64,000 nt of DNA from Hominimerdicola alba (GTDB taxonomy: Bacteria; Bacillota; Clostridia; Oscillospirales; Ruminococcaceae), in NCBI RefSeq assembly GCF_900109655.1, contig NZ_FOAT01000013.1, positions 1 through 64,000 on the forward strand. Reading direction: 5' to 3'. A model generated the notes under the pieces. It was not told the DNA's origin and did not search any database. It worked only from the letters and a program-made list of their open reading frames with translations. Of the stretch, positions 35,512 to 44,661 are shown in pieces (position 1 is the first letter of the stretch; every line of letters starts with the position of its first letter). The translations under genes and the position numbers were made by a program.

Positions 35512-37467
35512 ATGAAAGGAAATCTTTTAAAAAGGCTGTCAGCTTGTGCACTTTGTATAACGATGGCTTGCTCGGCTGTACCGTTTACTGCATATTCAGT
35601 TTCGGCTGCTACAAGTTCAAGTTCCAGTGCTTCGGGTAATGCAGCATTTTCTACCGACTTCGAGGACGGAGATTGTTCAATGTTCTCTAAGCGCGGCGAC
35701 AGCGATACTTCTGTTATCAAGGTCATCGAGGACAGCAAGGCACCCAGCGGCAAAAAGGTAATGGCTGTTACAGGCCGTGACCAGAGCTGGAACGGTCCTT
35801 CGCTCGGTGTAAAGGGCGTGCTTCAGCCCGGCGTTAAGTATGATATCTCGGTAAAGGTAAAGGCTCAGTGGTATAACACAGTCTGCATCTCGCTCCAGCA
35901 TACTCCCGGCGGTTCTGATGAACCTCAGTACACAAACCTCGTTAAAGGTGTATCTCAGGGCGATTATGTTGAGTTGAACACAAGCTTCTCATATGGCGCT
36001 GAGGAAAAGGACGTTTCCATATACGTTGAGACATGGGGCGATGCAAACGATCTTTATATAGATGATTTCACCATTACTCCTGCAGCTAACAATATGGATG
36101 TTAATGCGCCTTCTCTGAAAAATGTTTACGGCGATATGTTCAAGTTCGGTACTGCCTGCACAGTTTCCGAATTAGCTCCAGATTCCACCAAGGCTCTTAT
36201 CCGCAAGCACTTTAACAGCCTTACCGCAGGCAACGAGCTCAAGCCCGAGAACGTACTCGACAGAGAAGCTTGCCTTGCACTGGCTGCAAAGGGCGATGAT
36301 GAGAATCCTCAGGTAACTCTTGAAACTGCAAAGCCTATCCTTGAATTTGCACGCAAGTACAATATCCCCATGAGAGGTCACGTACTGGTATGGCATTCTC
36401 AGACACCTATGTGGTTCTTCAAGGAAAACTATGATCCCGATGGTGACTGGGTATCCAAGGAAAAGATGCTCAAGCGTATGGAAAACTACATCAAGAACGT
36501 CTTTACAGCTGTTAAGAAGGATTATTCCGATGTCAACTTCTATGCGTGGGACGTTGTAAACGAGTGCTTTGATGATTACGGTTCACCCAGAAAAGCAGGC
36601 TTCCCCAGTGAATCCAACAACTACGAGGCTTCACCCTGGGTACAGATCTTTGGTGACAACTCCTTCATCAAGCCCGCATTCGTATACGCTAAGAAGTACG
36701 CTCCCTCTGGCTGCAAGCTCTACTACAATGATTACAACGAGTATATGCAGAAGAGCGATGCTATCGTAAAGCTCTGCCAGAATATCAACTCCGATGGTCA
36801 CTACATCGATGGTATCGGTATGCAGTCGCATCTTAACGTAACTAACAACGGTTCATCTGATCCGTTCCCCAGTGTAAGTATGTACAGACAGGCGCTGGAA
36901 AAGTACAGCAAGACAGGTCTTGATATTCAGATCACTGAGCTTGACTGCACCGTAAACGACAAGAGATTTGATCTCCAGGCTGAGTATTACAGCGATATTC
37001 TGGATGCTCTTGTAGACTACAAGGATTATATCTCCGCAGTTGTAGTATGGGGCACTACCGATGATATCAGCTGGAGAGCAGACCGCGATCCTCTGCTGTT
37101 CAACAAGGATTACTCTGTAAAGCCTTGCTTTGAGTCCATTGTTGATGGTATCGATTACAATGATTATCCCAATATCGATCCTCCCTCTGACACTTATCCT
37201 AAGAACGTAAAGGCTAATTACAGCACCAAGTATCATCAGGTACAGTTCGTTTGGGACAAGGTAAAGGGTGCTGACAGATATGGCATCGCTGTATATCTGG
37301 CTGGTAAATGGAGAGTTCAGACCTCCAACGTTACCACCAACAGCTATGTAACTCCCAAGAACCTTACTCCCGGCATGACCTACAGGGTAGCTGTTGCCGC
37401 AAGAGTAAACGGTAAGTGGAACACAGCTGATCCTATCAAGAATGCGATAACTGTTACTATCAAGTAA
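35512..37467 (+). CDS. Secreted CBM22-GH10 endo-beta-1,4-xylanase with FN3-like C-terminal module
   Basis: 651 residues from ATG 35512 (GGGAGGAG upstream). Signal peptide to about residue 33, Ser-rich linker, CBM22-like module (about 44-190), GH10 barrel (about 200-550) with acid/base E351 in WDVVNECFDD and nucleophile E476 in QITELDCTV. The C-terminal 90 residues (KYHQVQFVWDKVKGADRYG, VYLAGKWRVQT, VAVAARVNGKWNTADPIK) form a fibronectin-III-like module resembling the CBM37/X module that R. albus attaches to many hydrolases. That would bind polysaccharide or the cell surface in place of a dockerin. It cleaves xylan outside the cell. Confidence 0.94.
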   Translation: MKGNLLKRLSACALCITMACSAVPFTAYSVSAATSSSSSASGNAAFSTDFEDGDCSMFSKRGDSDTSVIKVIEDSKAPSGKKVMAVTGRDQSWNGPSLGVKGVLQPGVKYDISVKVKAQWYNTVCISLQHTPGGSDEPQYTNLVKGVSQGDYVELNTSFSYGAEEKDVSIYVETWGDANDLYIDDFTITPAANNMDVNAPSLKNVYGDMFKFGTACTVSELAPDSTKALIRKHFNSLTAGNELKPENVLDREACLALAAKGDDENPQVTLETAKPILEFARKYNIPMRGHVLVWHSQTPMWFFKENYDPDGDWVSKEKMLKRMENYIKNVFTAVKKDYSDVNFYAWDVVNECFDDYGSPRKAGFPSESNNYEASPWVQIFGDNSFIKPAFVYAKKYAPSGCKLYYNDYNEYMQKSDAIVKLCQNINSDGHYIDGIGMQSHLNVTNNGSSDPFPSVSMYRQALEKYSKTGLDIQITELDCTVNDKRFDLQAEYYSDILDALVDYKDYISAVVVWGTTDDISWRADRDPLLFNKDYSVKPCFESIVDGIDYNDYPNIDPPSDTYPKNVKANYSTKYHQVQFVWDKVKGADRYGIAVYLAGKWRVQTSNVTTNSYVTPKNLTPGMTYRVAVAARVNGKWNTADPIKNAITVTIK

Positions 37468-37488
37468 TATACAGTTCACATACCCTAT

Positions 37489-37523
37489 AACGGCAGTTCC
37501 TTCGGGAACTGCCGTTTGTTTTT
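37489..37523 (+). terminator. Terminator of the xylanase gene
   Basis: Perfect 12-base stem AACGGCAGTTCC / GGAACTGCCGTT with TTCG loop, followed by TGTTTTT. Confidence 0.9.
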
Positions 37524-37530
37524 GATATAA

Positions 37531-37570
37531 AAAAATGACCGACCTAGCATAAAAAGCGAAGTCGGTCATT
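37531..37570 (-). terminator. Terminator of the ior operon
   Basis: Stem AATGACCGAC / GTCGGTCATT with a 17-base loop, followed on the minus strand by six or more Ts. Confidence 0.8.
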
Positions 37571-37579
37571 GTAATTTTA

Positions 37580-38152
37580 TCAGATATCCAGCCTGAGAGC
37601 CGTGCTGTTCATTTCGATGAACTGGGGCTTGACTGTCTTTTTCATGGTCTCTTCAACATCGTCTATGCCAAAGGGGAGCACGCCCGAGCGCACCGACTGT
37701 CCCAGCATTATCATGTTGAGTGCTCTGGGGAAACCTACCATACGGCAGGCTGCTTCACCATCGATGGTCTTCAGGTCAGCCACGTTTTTTGCCAGATATT
37801 CCAGCATCTCGGTGCCGTTGTAGGTAGTGCCTTTCAGTGATACCGTAACAGGCACGATGGGATGAGTATTGACTATCACCTTGCCGCCGTCCTTTAGGTA
37901 GGGCAGCATACGGACAGCCTCCGCAGGTTCAAAAGCGATTATCAGGTCAGCAGTTTTCTCGGGGAACATGGGGCAGTAGAGGTCTTCGCCAAGCCTTAAA
38001 AAGCTGAAAACACTTCCGCCTTTCTGTGCCATACCGATAGTTTCCGCACTCATTACGGGGATATCTTTTGCCATAGCTGTTGCCGCGATAAGCTTTGAAG
38101 TCAGCACGATACCCTGTCCGCCAACACCGCATATAAGAATATTATTCTGCAT
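37580..38152 (-). CDS. iorB: Indolepyruvate:ferredoxin oxidoreductase beta subunit
   Basis: 190 residues, normal for the gamma-type domain of 2-oxoacid oxidoreductases. Opens with NILICGVGGQGIVLTSKLIA and has MSAETIGMAQKGGSVFSFLR. With IorA it oxidatively decarboxylates aryl-pyruvates such as indolepyruvate to acyl-CoA, reducing ferredoxin. Working in reverse, it can make aromatic amino acids from aryl acids, as described for rumen bacteria. Its start lies 11 bases inside the end of iorA. Confidence 0.95.
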   Translation of the reverse strand: MQNNILICGVGGQGIVLTSKLIAATAMAKDIPVMSAETIGMAQKGGSVFSFLRLGEDLYCPMFPEKTADLIIAFEPAEAVRMLPYLKDGGKVIVNTHPIVPVTVSLKGTTYNGTEMLEYLAKNVADLKTIDGEAACRMVGFPRALNMIMLGQSVRSGVLPFGIDDVEETMKKTVKPQFIEMNSTALRLDI

Positions 38153-39953
38153 TTTTGCCGCCTCCTATCGCATTTACGGGACATACCTGTGAACACAGAC
38201 CACAGCCTGTGCAAAGGCTTTCTTCGATAGCTATCTTGCCGTCCCTGAGAACAAGTCCGGGGCAGCCGAGAAGATTTTTGCACTTCTGGCAGTTGATGCA
38301 CTTGTCATTGTCGATGACCGCGGGCTTTTCGGGCTTGATAAGCACAGCACAGGGCGACTTGAATATTATCGCCTTGACACCATTTTCATTTGCAACACGC
38401 TTTACAGTCTCAACAGCTTCGTCCAGTTTCAGCGGGTCAACAGTTTCGATAGTTGTAACACCTACGCCGCGGAGTACCTGCTCGATGTTGACCTTTTCAA
38501 CCACCTGACCCATCATCGTCCTGCCAGTGCCGGGGTGGGGCTGATGTCCTGTCATGGCGGTGGTGGAGTTATCCAGAACTACAAGGGTCATATCCGCCTG
38601 ATTGTATACCGCGTTAACAACGCCTGTTATAGCCGATGCGAAGAAAGTGGAATCACCCACAAAAGCAAAGCACTTGGTGTCGGGATCGATACGTCCTATG
38701 CCCTGTGTGATGTTCACGCCTGCACCCATGCAAAGGCAGGTATCCACCATATCAAGAGGCATGGCGTTACCAAGGGTGTAACAGCCGATATCTCCGCAGA
38801 ATACGCTCTTTATGCCTTTCATTGCCTGCTTTACAGCGAAGAACGATGCTCTGTGAGGACATCCCGCACAAAGTACAGGAGGTCTTACAGGCAGTGGAGG
38901 AACGTCCTCAGCCTTTTCCTCAGCGGGGAGGAATATGCCAAGGAATGAAGCAACAGCGCGCTTTACCGATGTGCAGGTGTTCTCGCCCGCAGTGGGGATA
39001 TTGCCTGTCTGCTTGCCGTATATCCTTGTTTTAAGACCGTACTTTCCGCATACGTATATCAGCCCTCTCTCGATAACAGGGTCAAGCTCCTCAATGCAGA
39101 GAACTTCGTCAAGACCTTCAAGAAAAGCCTTTGCAGCTTCCTCGGGGAATGGGAAAGGAGTGCCCACCTTGAAGAGGGGAACTTCCACGTCAAGAGCTTT
39201 CAGCGCTTCCTTGGTATAGGTGAAGTTTATACCGTGGGTCGCGATGCCGCGCTTGCCAGAACCGCATTTTACAGGGTTCAGTCCGCTGCCGCTGAATACA
39301 GCAGAAAGCTCACTGTTGCGCTTTTCGATATCGCCGTGTGCCTTGAACGAGAGCCTTGGGAAGATGACCCACTTCATGGGGTCGCGTACAAAGCCTTCGG
39401 GCTTGTTCTTTACGCACTCGCTGTCGTCCTTGACTTCGATAGATGCATAGCCGTGACAGACTCTTGTTGTAGGACGGAAAAGCACAGGTGTGTGGTACTT
39501 TTCGGAGTACTCAAAGGCTGTCTGTATCATGTCGTAAGCTTCCTGAACGGACGAGGGGTCAAAGCAAGGGAGCTTTGAGTAAGCCGCGAAAGTGCGGGTG
39601 TCCTGCTCTGTCTGTGAGGAAATGGGACCGGGGTCGTCAGCCACAAGTATTACCATGCCGCCCTTAACGCCGATGTACGCAAGGCTCATCAGCGGGTCTG
39701 AAGCCACATTCAGACCTACCTGCTTCATGGTGACCATGCATCTTGCACCGCTGTAAGCCGCGCCTGCGCCGACTTCAAGAGCCGCTTTCTCGTTCACCGA
39801 CCATTCAACGTACAGGCTGCCGTCATTGTTCTTTGCGGCAGTTTCCAGCACTTCCGTCGATGGTGTGCCGGGGTAGCCCGAAATAACATTAAGCCCCGCC
39901 GCTATCGCACCTCTTGCGATGGCAGCGTTGCCCATCAGAAATTCTTTATGCAT
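38142..39953 (-). CDS. iorA: Indolepyruvate:ferredoxin oxidoreductase alpha subunit
   Basis: 603 residues. N-terminal pyrimidine-binding half (MGNAAIARGAIAAGLNVISGYPGTPSTEVLE) and TPP-binding half (GDIGCYTLG, CMGAGVNITQGIG, FVGDSTFFASAITGV with NAVYNQAD). The C-terminus has two ferredoxin-like cysteine clusters (CINCQKCKNLLGCPG and CTGCGLCSQVCPVNAI) that carry electrons to ferredoxin. It is cytoplasmic and works with IorB. An AAAGGAGC ribosome site lies in front; no other gene is in the operon. Confidence 0.96.
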   Translation of the reverse strand: MHKEFLMGNAAIARGAIAAGLNVISGYPGTPSTEVLETAAKNNDGSLYVEWSVNEKAALEVGAGAAYSGARCMVTMKQVGLNVASDPLMSLAYIGVKGGMVILVADDPGPISSQTEQDTRTFAAYSKLPCFDPSSVQEAYDMIQTAFEYSEKYHTPVLFRPTTRVCHGYASIEVKDDSECVKNKPEGFVRDPMKWVIFPRLSFKAHGDIEKRNSELSAVFSGSGLNPVKCGSGKRGIATHGINFTYTKEALKALDVEVPLFKVGTPFPFPEEAAKAFLEGLDEVLCIEELDPVIERGLIYVCGKYGLKTRIYGKQTGNIPTAGENTCTSVKRAVASFLGIFLPAEEKAEDVPPLPVRPPVLCAGCPHRASFFAVKQAMKGIKSVFCGDIGCYTLGNAMPLDMVDTCLCMGAGVNITQGIGRIDPDTKCFAFVGDSTFFASAITGVVNAVYNQADMTLVVLDNSTTAMTGHQPHPGTGRTMMGQVVEKVNIEQVLRGVGVTTIETVDPLKLDEAVETVKRVANENGVKAIIFKSPCAVLIKPEKPAVIDNDKCINCQKCKNLLGCPGLVLRDGKIAIEESLCTGCGLCSQVCPVNAIGGGKNAE

Positions 39954-40092
39954 AAAAAACGCTCCTTTTTTATGGATATTTTCCTAAATTATTATACCAC
40001 ATCTTACGCCAAAAGTAAAGATGCCCGAAAAGAAGCAGCAGATATTCTTATGATATAAATGTATTTTTTGTAAGTTGAATATAGATAAACTA

Positions 40093-40121
40093 TTGACAAC
40101 GCTGCGGTGCTGTGATATTAT
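40093..40121 (+). promoter_or_regulatory. Promoter of the beta-helix dockerin gene
   Basis: TTGACA, 17 bases, TATTAT, 86 bases before the start codon at 40207. Confidence 0.65.
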
Positions 40122-40206
40122 ATCTATATGGGAATATTGGTCTTTTGTTAAATATTGACAGTTATCCCCGCGGAAGAATAGCATCAACTCTAAAGGAGGT
40201 AAAAAA

Positions 40207-41679
40207 ATGAAAATGAAATTCAAGCGCACAGGTGCAGCGCTGTTGGCGTGTGCCATGCTTTTTGGAACGGTTCCGCCGTATGCGGGCGCATTATTTGGTA
40301 CGGCGATCACAGCCAATGCTGCGGTGGCAGGCAAGGGCACAGAGGACAGCCCTTACATCGTAACGACATATGACGAACTCAAAGGGATATTCGATATGAA
40401 ATACACCGATTGGGCGGGCGATGTTTATGTCAAGCTGGGTAAAGATATCATCAGTGAAGATAAGCTGAACGATAATGACTTACGTCTATATAATAATAGC
40501 AATATAGGTATTGTAAGTGTTCACCTTGACCTTGCGGGACACAAGCTTGCCAGATATGCAAAGACTGATGATGAAGATATGTTCTACATAGGCGGTGGTT
40601 GTACACTTTATATCGATGACAGTGTTGGCGGCGGAGTTATTGAAAGCAGTATCGATAGCGGTGAACAATTATCAAAAATGTTCTACCTTGGTGAAAACGG
40701 AGCACTTGTGATAAATGATGGAACCTTCAAGTCAGTAAGACCCGTTGGTTTTAACTGCAGAGAACGTGTTATCTATTGCAATCAACCGAGTGCTTATTTG
40801 GATATCCAAGGAGGAGTTTTCTCATCTGATTCAGATACTCCCATGTATGTAAATAATGCGAATTATATTTATATATACGGTGGTACATTTATCCAGAAGG
40901 CAAAAAAATGTTATGGTATAATAATCAATGATTACGGAGTACGATTATATATAGACAATTGTAAGATCATAGGCGAAGGTGTGTCTACAAGATTAAAATG
41001 CGGATCCTGGGATCTGTCAAAAGTTATTAGTACATTGGCGGAAGTGACTGTTGACGGCACTGTACTGGAACGCTGGAACTTAGGTGAAGAAATATCCGGC
41101 AATGAGATCGTTATAAGATCACCCAAGGTGATAAACAGAGTAAATATCATGATCGCCGAACCCAAGGCAGGGCAGACCGTATCATACCTTGCTGATACCA
41201 ACGACCCTGATAGGGTCAGTGCATGGGGTGTCAGCAAAGGAATCAGACTGCGCGGTTATGTACGCGCATGGCTTGAGGGTGATACTGTTTTGAACGGCGA
41301 TAAAGTGAACAAGTTCGAGGCAGGGAATACCTACACCGCAAAGTTCAGCATAATGACCGAGCAGGAAGGCGATACTTTCAGCGATGATCTTAAAGTGACC
41401 GTAAACGGCAAGCCTGTTGAGAACCTGAAAATTGATTCAAAATCGGAATCGGCATCATTCAGCATCACCTACGATCTTAAAAAGCAAAAAGGCGATGTGA
41501 CAGGTGACGGAAAAATCAATACTTCCGATGTTACCAAGGTAGCTGCTCACGTAAAGGGCAAAAAGCTCCTTACCAAAGAACAGCAGGCTCTTGCCGATAT
41601 AGACGGCAACGGAAAGGTCACTATTACCGACCTCACCAGAATTGCGGCGCACGTAAAGGGAAAGAAGATGATCGTATAA
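40207..41679 (+). CDS. Secreted beta-helix-like protein with dockerin
   Basis: 490 residues. Signal peptide (FKRTGAALLACAMLFGTVPP...) followed by a beta-strand-rich region (about 45-290) with repeating short strands such as GALVINDGTFKS, AYLDIQGGVFSS and NYIYIYGGTFIQ, suggesting a right-handed beta-helix of the kind seen in pectate-lyase-like proteins. No catalytic motif could be named. A beta-sandwich-like part follows (290-425). The dockerin has loops GDVTGDGKINTSDVTK and ADIDGNGKVTITDLTR, each followed by AAHVKGKK. Middle-region codons are more AT-rich than those of the neighbours. Good AAAGGAGG site. Confidence 0.85.
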   Translation: MKMKFKRTGAALLACAMLFGTVPPYAGALFGTAITANAAVAGKGTEDSPYIVTTYDELKGIFDMKYTDWAGDVYVKLGKDIISEDKLNDNDLRLYNNSNIGIVSVHLDLAGHKLARYAKTDDEDMFYIGGGCTLYIDDSVGGGVIESSIDSGEQLSKMFYLGENGALVINDGTFKSVRPVGFNCRERVIYCNQPSAYLDIQGGVFSSDSDTPMYVNNANYIYIYGGTFIQKAKKCYGIIINDYGVRLYIDNCKIIGEGVSTRLKCGSWDLSKVISTLAEVTVDGTVLERWNLGEEISGNEIVIRSPKVINRVNIMIAEPKAGQTVSYLADTNDPDRVSAWGVSKGIRLRGYVRAWLEGDTVLNGDKVNKFEAGNTYTAKFSIMTEQEGDTFSDDLKVTVNGKPVENLKIDSKSESASFSITYDLKKQKGDVTGDGKINTSDVTKVAAHVKGKKLLTKEQQALADIDGNGKVTITDLTRIAAHVKGKKMIV

Positions 41680-41732
41680 ACCGTTACTGTTTCGTATGCG
41701 GTGGTATTATCTCGTATGACTTGGTATAAAAC

Positions 41733-41765
41733 AAAGCGGAGAATGCAAGATGCGTTCTCCGCTTT
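41733..41765. terminator. Bidirectional terminator between the dockerin gene and pullulanase
   Basis: Stem AAAGCGGAGAATGCA / TGCGTTCTCCGCTTT with a 3-base loop and one G:T-type pair. T-rich on both sides. Confidence 0.8.
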
Positions 41766-41782
41766 TATATCGTTTGTTGTGT

Positions 41783-43759
41783 TTATATCCGCTTGAATAC
41801 TGTAGCGGAAAGCGGCGCACAGCGCACGTATCCCGAACATTCTTCCTCGTCGATAGTTCCCGATTCGTCGAGCCGCTTGTAGAATATTCCCCAGGGCAGG
41901 TTGAAATACCTCTCCTCTAAGTAGGGGTTCAGGGCGATGACGAAACATTCCTTTTCGTTTTCCAGCTTCCATATTATGAAGTTCGCGTCCCCCGTATCGT
42001 GGAACTGCAAATGCCTTTCAACGTCGCCCTTGTTCGCCATGCGGAAAAGTTCGCTGGATCTTCTGAGTTTTATAAGCGCCTTGTAGTAGTTGAAGACAGC
42101 GCGGTACTTGTTCTTTTTGCCCCATTTTATGGCGTTGGTGTGGTCGGGGGCGTTGTAGCTGTTGCCGTTGTATACGTTCAGTTCGTTGGGCTTTTCGTTA
42201 TCCGAAAGATTCCTCGGCTTGCTGCGCAGAAAATCCTGTCCCAGCTGTATGAATGGCATACCCTGTGAAAGTATGATTATCGCAGCTGCCATTTTGTCCA
42301 TCTTTATCAGGTCGGAGGGGCAGTAATGGTTGCTGCCTGATATCTTCAGCTTGTCCCATAGTGTGTGATTGTCGTGGGCTTCGGCATAATTCACCGCCTG
42401 TGTGGGCTCGAATGCCCAGCAGGCTTCGGAAGCATCATTCAGCTGATAATGTGGCACAGAACCTGCGATACCTCTTTTCAGTATCGAAGACGTATTGCGG
42501 TTGCCGCTTATGAATCCCAGGTCGTAGGGGTTGAAAGTTCCGCCCTTTACCGAATCGCGGATATTATCGTTGAAAAGTCCCACTCTGCCGAATTCGTAGC
42601 TGTTCCACTTGTATGCTAGCTTATCCGCAGGCATGGGGGATTCTCCGCCTGTCCAGCCCTCGCCGTACATCAGCAGGCTGGGGTCTATCTTATCCAGTTC
42701 ATCACGTATGATATTCACTGTTTCGATATCGTGCAGCGCCATAAGGTCAAAGCGGAAACCGTCCACCTTGTACTCCGTTGCCCAGAATTTCAGGGAATCT
42801 ATCATGTATTTGCGGAACATCAAGTGGTCGGAAGCAGTCTCATTTCCACAGCCCGAACCGTTTGAAAATGTACCGTCCCGCCTTTTGCGGTGGTAGTATC
42901 CTGGAAAAGCTTTCTCAAATGAGCTGTCTTCGGTGTGGAATGTATGGTTGTAAACAACGTCCATGATAACGCCTATGCCGTTTTTATGGAGGGTCATAAC
43001 AAGTTCCTTGAATTCGCGGATACGGCATTTGGGGTCGTAGGGGTCGGTAGAATATGAACCCTCGAGACAGTTGTAGTTTTTGGGGTCATAGCCCCAGTTG
43101 TACTGATTTTTCTCGGGGTGCGCCTCGTCTACGGTGGCATAGTCCGCCACAGGCAGAAGATGAACGTGGGTCACTCCAAGTTCTTTAAGATGGTCAAGGC
43201 AGGTCTCGGACTTGCCGCAGCGTGTCCTGCTGTGGGTCAGCCCAAGAAATTTTCCCCTGTGCTCGGGACATACTCCCGAGCTTTCATCGATGGTGATATC
43301 CCTGATATGGCATTCGTATACTATCGCCTGACAGGCGTTAAGGCACTTCGGCTTGGGAACTTCGTCCCAGCCCTTTGGGTCGGTAGTATCGAAGTCCACA
43401 ACAGCGCCCCTGTTGCCGTTTATACCGCAGGCTTTTGCATAGATATCGATAGTTTCAAGACGGTTGTGCATATACTCAAATTCGTAGGAAAATGTGTAGA
43501 AAAGTCCGTCACAGCTACGGAAAAGCTCAACATACCAAACGCCCTTGTCAAGCATCTCCATCGGCAGAGTTTCAACCAGGTTGTCGCCCTCGCCGTCAAG
43601 GTAAAGGTTGAGATAAACGCCCGTAGCCAGCGGCGACCATGTTTTGAAAACTGTTCTGTCCTTATCCGCGCCGACTATATTTGCGCCGAGGTCGTTTCCG
43701 TCGTAGTAAAATTTGTTGTCGATATCTGCTGCGTTGTATCTGAGCAATTGTTTCACCAA
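41783..43759 (-). CDS. pulA: Type I pullulanase (GH13), cytoplasmic
   Basis: 658 residues at most. A CBM48-like N-terminal domain is followed by the GH13 barrel. The type I signature is YNWGYDP. The other GH13 regions are DVVYNHT, VDGFRFDLMALHD (nucleophile D), LMYGEGWTGG (acid/base E) and YAEAHDNHTLWDK. It removes alpha-1,6 branches from glycogen or imported dextrins. No signal peptide, so it is cytoplasmic. The start may be the TTG at 43747, because AAGTTGGTGA overlaps the earlier TTG and GTG codons. It is last in a long minus-strand run, 29 bases after the HIT gene. Confidence 0.93.
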   Translation of the reverse strand: MVKQLLRYNAADIDNKFYYDGNDLGANIVGADKDRTVFKTWSPLATGVYLNLYLDGEGDNLVETLPMEMLDKGVWYVELFRSCDGLFYTFSYEFEYMHNRLETIDIYAKACGINGNRGAVVDFDTTDPKGWDEVPKPKCLNACQAIVYECHIRDITIDESSGVCPEHRGKFLGLTHSRTRCGKSETCLDHLKELGVTHVHLLPVADYATVDEAHPEKNQYNWGYDPKNYNCLEGSYSTDPYDPKCRIREFKELVMTLHKNGIGVIMDVVYNHTFHTEDSSFEKAFPGYYHRKRRDGTFSNGSGCGNETASDHLMFRKYMIDSLKFWATEYKVDGFRFDLMALHDIETVNIIRDELDKIDPSLLMYGEGWTGGESPMPADKLAYKWNSYEFGRVGLFNDNIRDSVKGGTFNPYDLGFISGNRNTSSILKRGIAGSVPHYQLNDASEACWAFEPTQAVNYAEAHDNHTLWDKLKISGSNHYCPSDLIKMDKMAAAIIILSQGMPFIQLGQDFLRSKPRNLSDNEKPNELNVYNGNSYNAPDHTNAIKWGKKNKYRAVFNYYKALIKLRRSSELFRMANKGDVERHLQFHDTGDANFIIWKLENEKECFVIALNPYLEERYFNLPWGIFYKRLDESGTIDEEECSGYVRCAPLSATVFKRI

Positions 43760-43788
43760 CTTTGTTTAAAATTCATTTTACTTATTAC

Positions 43789-44262
43789 TTACATAAGCTT
43801 TTCAAGCTCTTCGCGGAGCTTTCGCTTCATATCCTCAAGCTTCTCCGCGGTGGGACGATTATCATCGCTGTACATTTCTTCCATGGGTATGCTCCACACC
43901 GGACCTCTGCCGTTGTTGTAGCAGTTGCCGATATCTCCCGTTCTCCGCGGGAATAGGTGCCAGTGCAGATGCGCGTCTCCCATTCCAAGAAGCTCGTAGT
44001 TCATTTTTTCAGCCCCGAAAGCCTTTGCAGCTGCCTGAGCCACGAGAACCATCTCTTCCATGAACTTTGCACGCTCGGCGGTATCAAGATGGAAAAGCTC
44101 TGTTTTATCGCCGTGGTGCTTGTACAGAAAAAGCGTATAACCATAGAAATGCTGATGGTCGCCTATGACCACGTATCCTGTTTCAAGCTCTTTCACGAAA
44201 TACGGGTTCGTCCCGTTTTTTATCATATTGATCCTGTCGCATATAAGGCACATAGTATCCAC
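43789..44262 (-). CDS. HIT-family nucleotide hydrolase/transferase
   Basis: 157 residues. Has CLICDRI (zinc-type CxxC), GYVVIGDHQHFYGYTLF, and the histidine triad HLHWHLFPR that holds the catalytic histidine. HIT proteins hydrolyse dinucleoside polyphosphates or nucleoside phosphoramidates; the exact substrate is not readable from sequence. The C-terminal 40 residues are a charged helix. It lies 6 bases after an unknown gene in the same direction. Confidence 0.92.
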   Translation of the reverse strand: MDTMCLICDRINMIKNGTNPYFVKELETGYVVIGDHQHFYGYTLFLYKHHGDKTELFHLDTAERAKFMEEMVLVAQAAAKAFGAEKMNYELLGMGDAHLHWHLFPRRTGDIGNCYNNGRGPVWSIPMEEMYSDDNRPTAEKLEDMKRKLREELEKLM

Positions 44263-44268
44263 CGTTTC

Positions 44269-44652
44269 TTAGTTGAATTTGTACTTGTCATATCGGCATT
44301 TTATATGGAACGTTCCTGCTTCAATGACAAAATATTTTCCCTTGTATGTCGCGGCGGGGTGTACCTCTGTGATGTATACGGAGATATCACCTATCTTCGT
44401 TTCCTCAAAACCATCGGGTTCACCGACCGCAAGGTACTGCACCGCATAATAATCCATATAGCCGTCATCGTTCTCTATGGGCAGAAAGACCTCAAAAGGG
44501 AGCTCGATATTAACACCGAGCTCCGAAAGAAACTCAGCGACTTTTGGGTAAGCCAATTTTATCTCATCAACAAGATTCTGACAATAATCACAGCTGCATA
44601 CGCTTTCTCTCCCCATACCTGCGTAATACGCTTTTGTAGCTTCGATATCCAT
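44269..44652 (-). CDS. Unknown 127-residue protein
   Basis: The N-terminal helical part has CSCDYC (possible metal site) within ATKAYYAGMGRESV...QNLVDEIKLAYPKVAEFL. The second half is beta-rich (DGYMDYYAVQYLAVGEPDGF, ISVYITEVHP) and ends in FHIKCRYDKYKFN. Soluble, no signal peptide. Nine bases after psd and six before the HIT gene, so probably cotranscribed. I do not recognise the family. Confidence 0.82.
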   Translation of the reverse strand: MDIEATKAYYAGMGRESVCSCDYCQNLVDEIKLAYPKVAEFLSELGVNIELPFEVFLPIENDDGYMDYYAVQYLAVGEPDGFEETKIGDISVYITEVHPAATYKGKYFVIEAGTFHIKCRYDKYKFN

Positions 44653-44661
44653 AGGCTACTC

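Noticed and set aside
38142-38152. iorA/iorB overlap as a frameshift
   Set aside because: Both proteins are full length with proper ends. An 11-base overlap is ordinary coupling.
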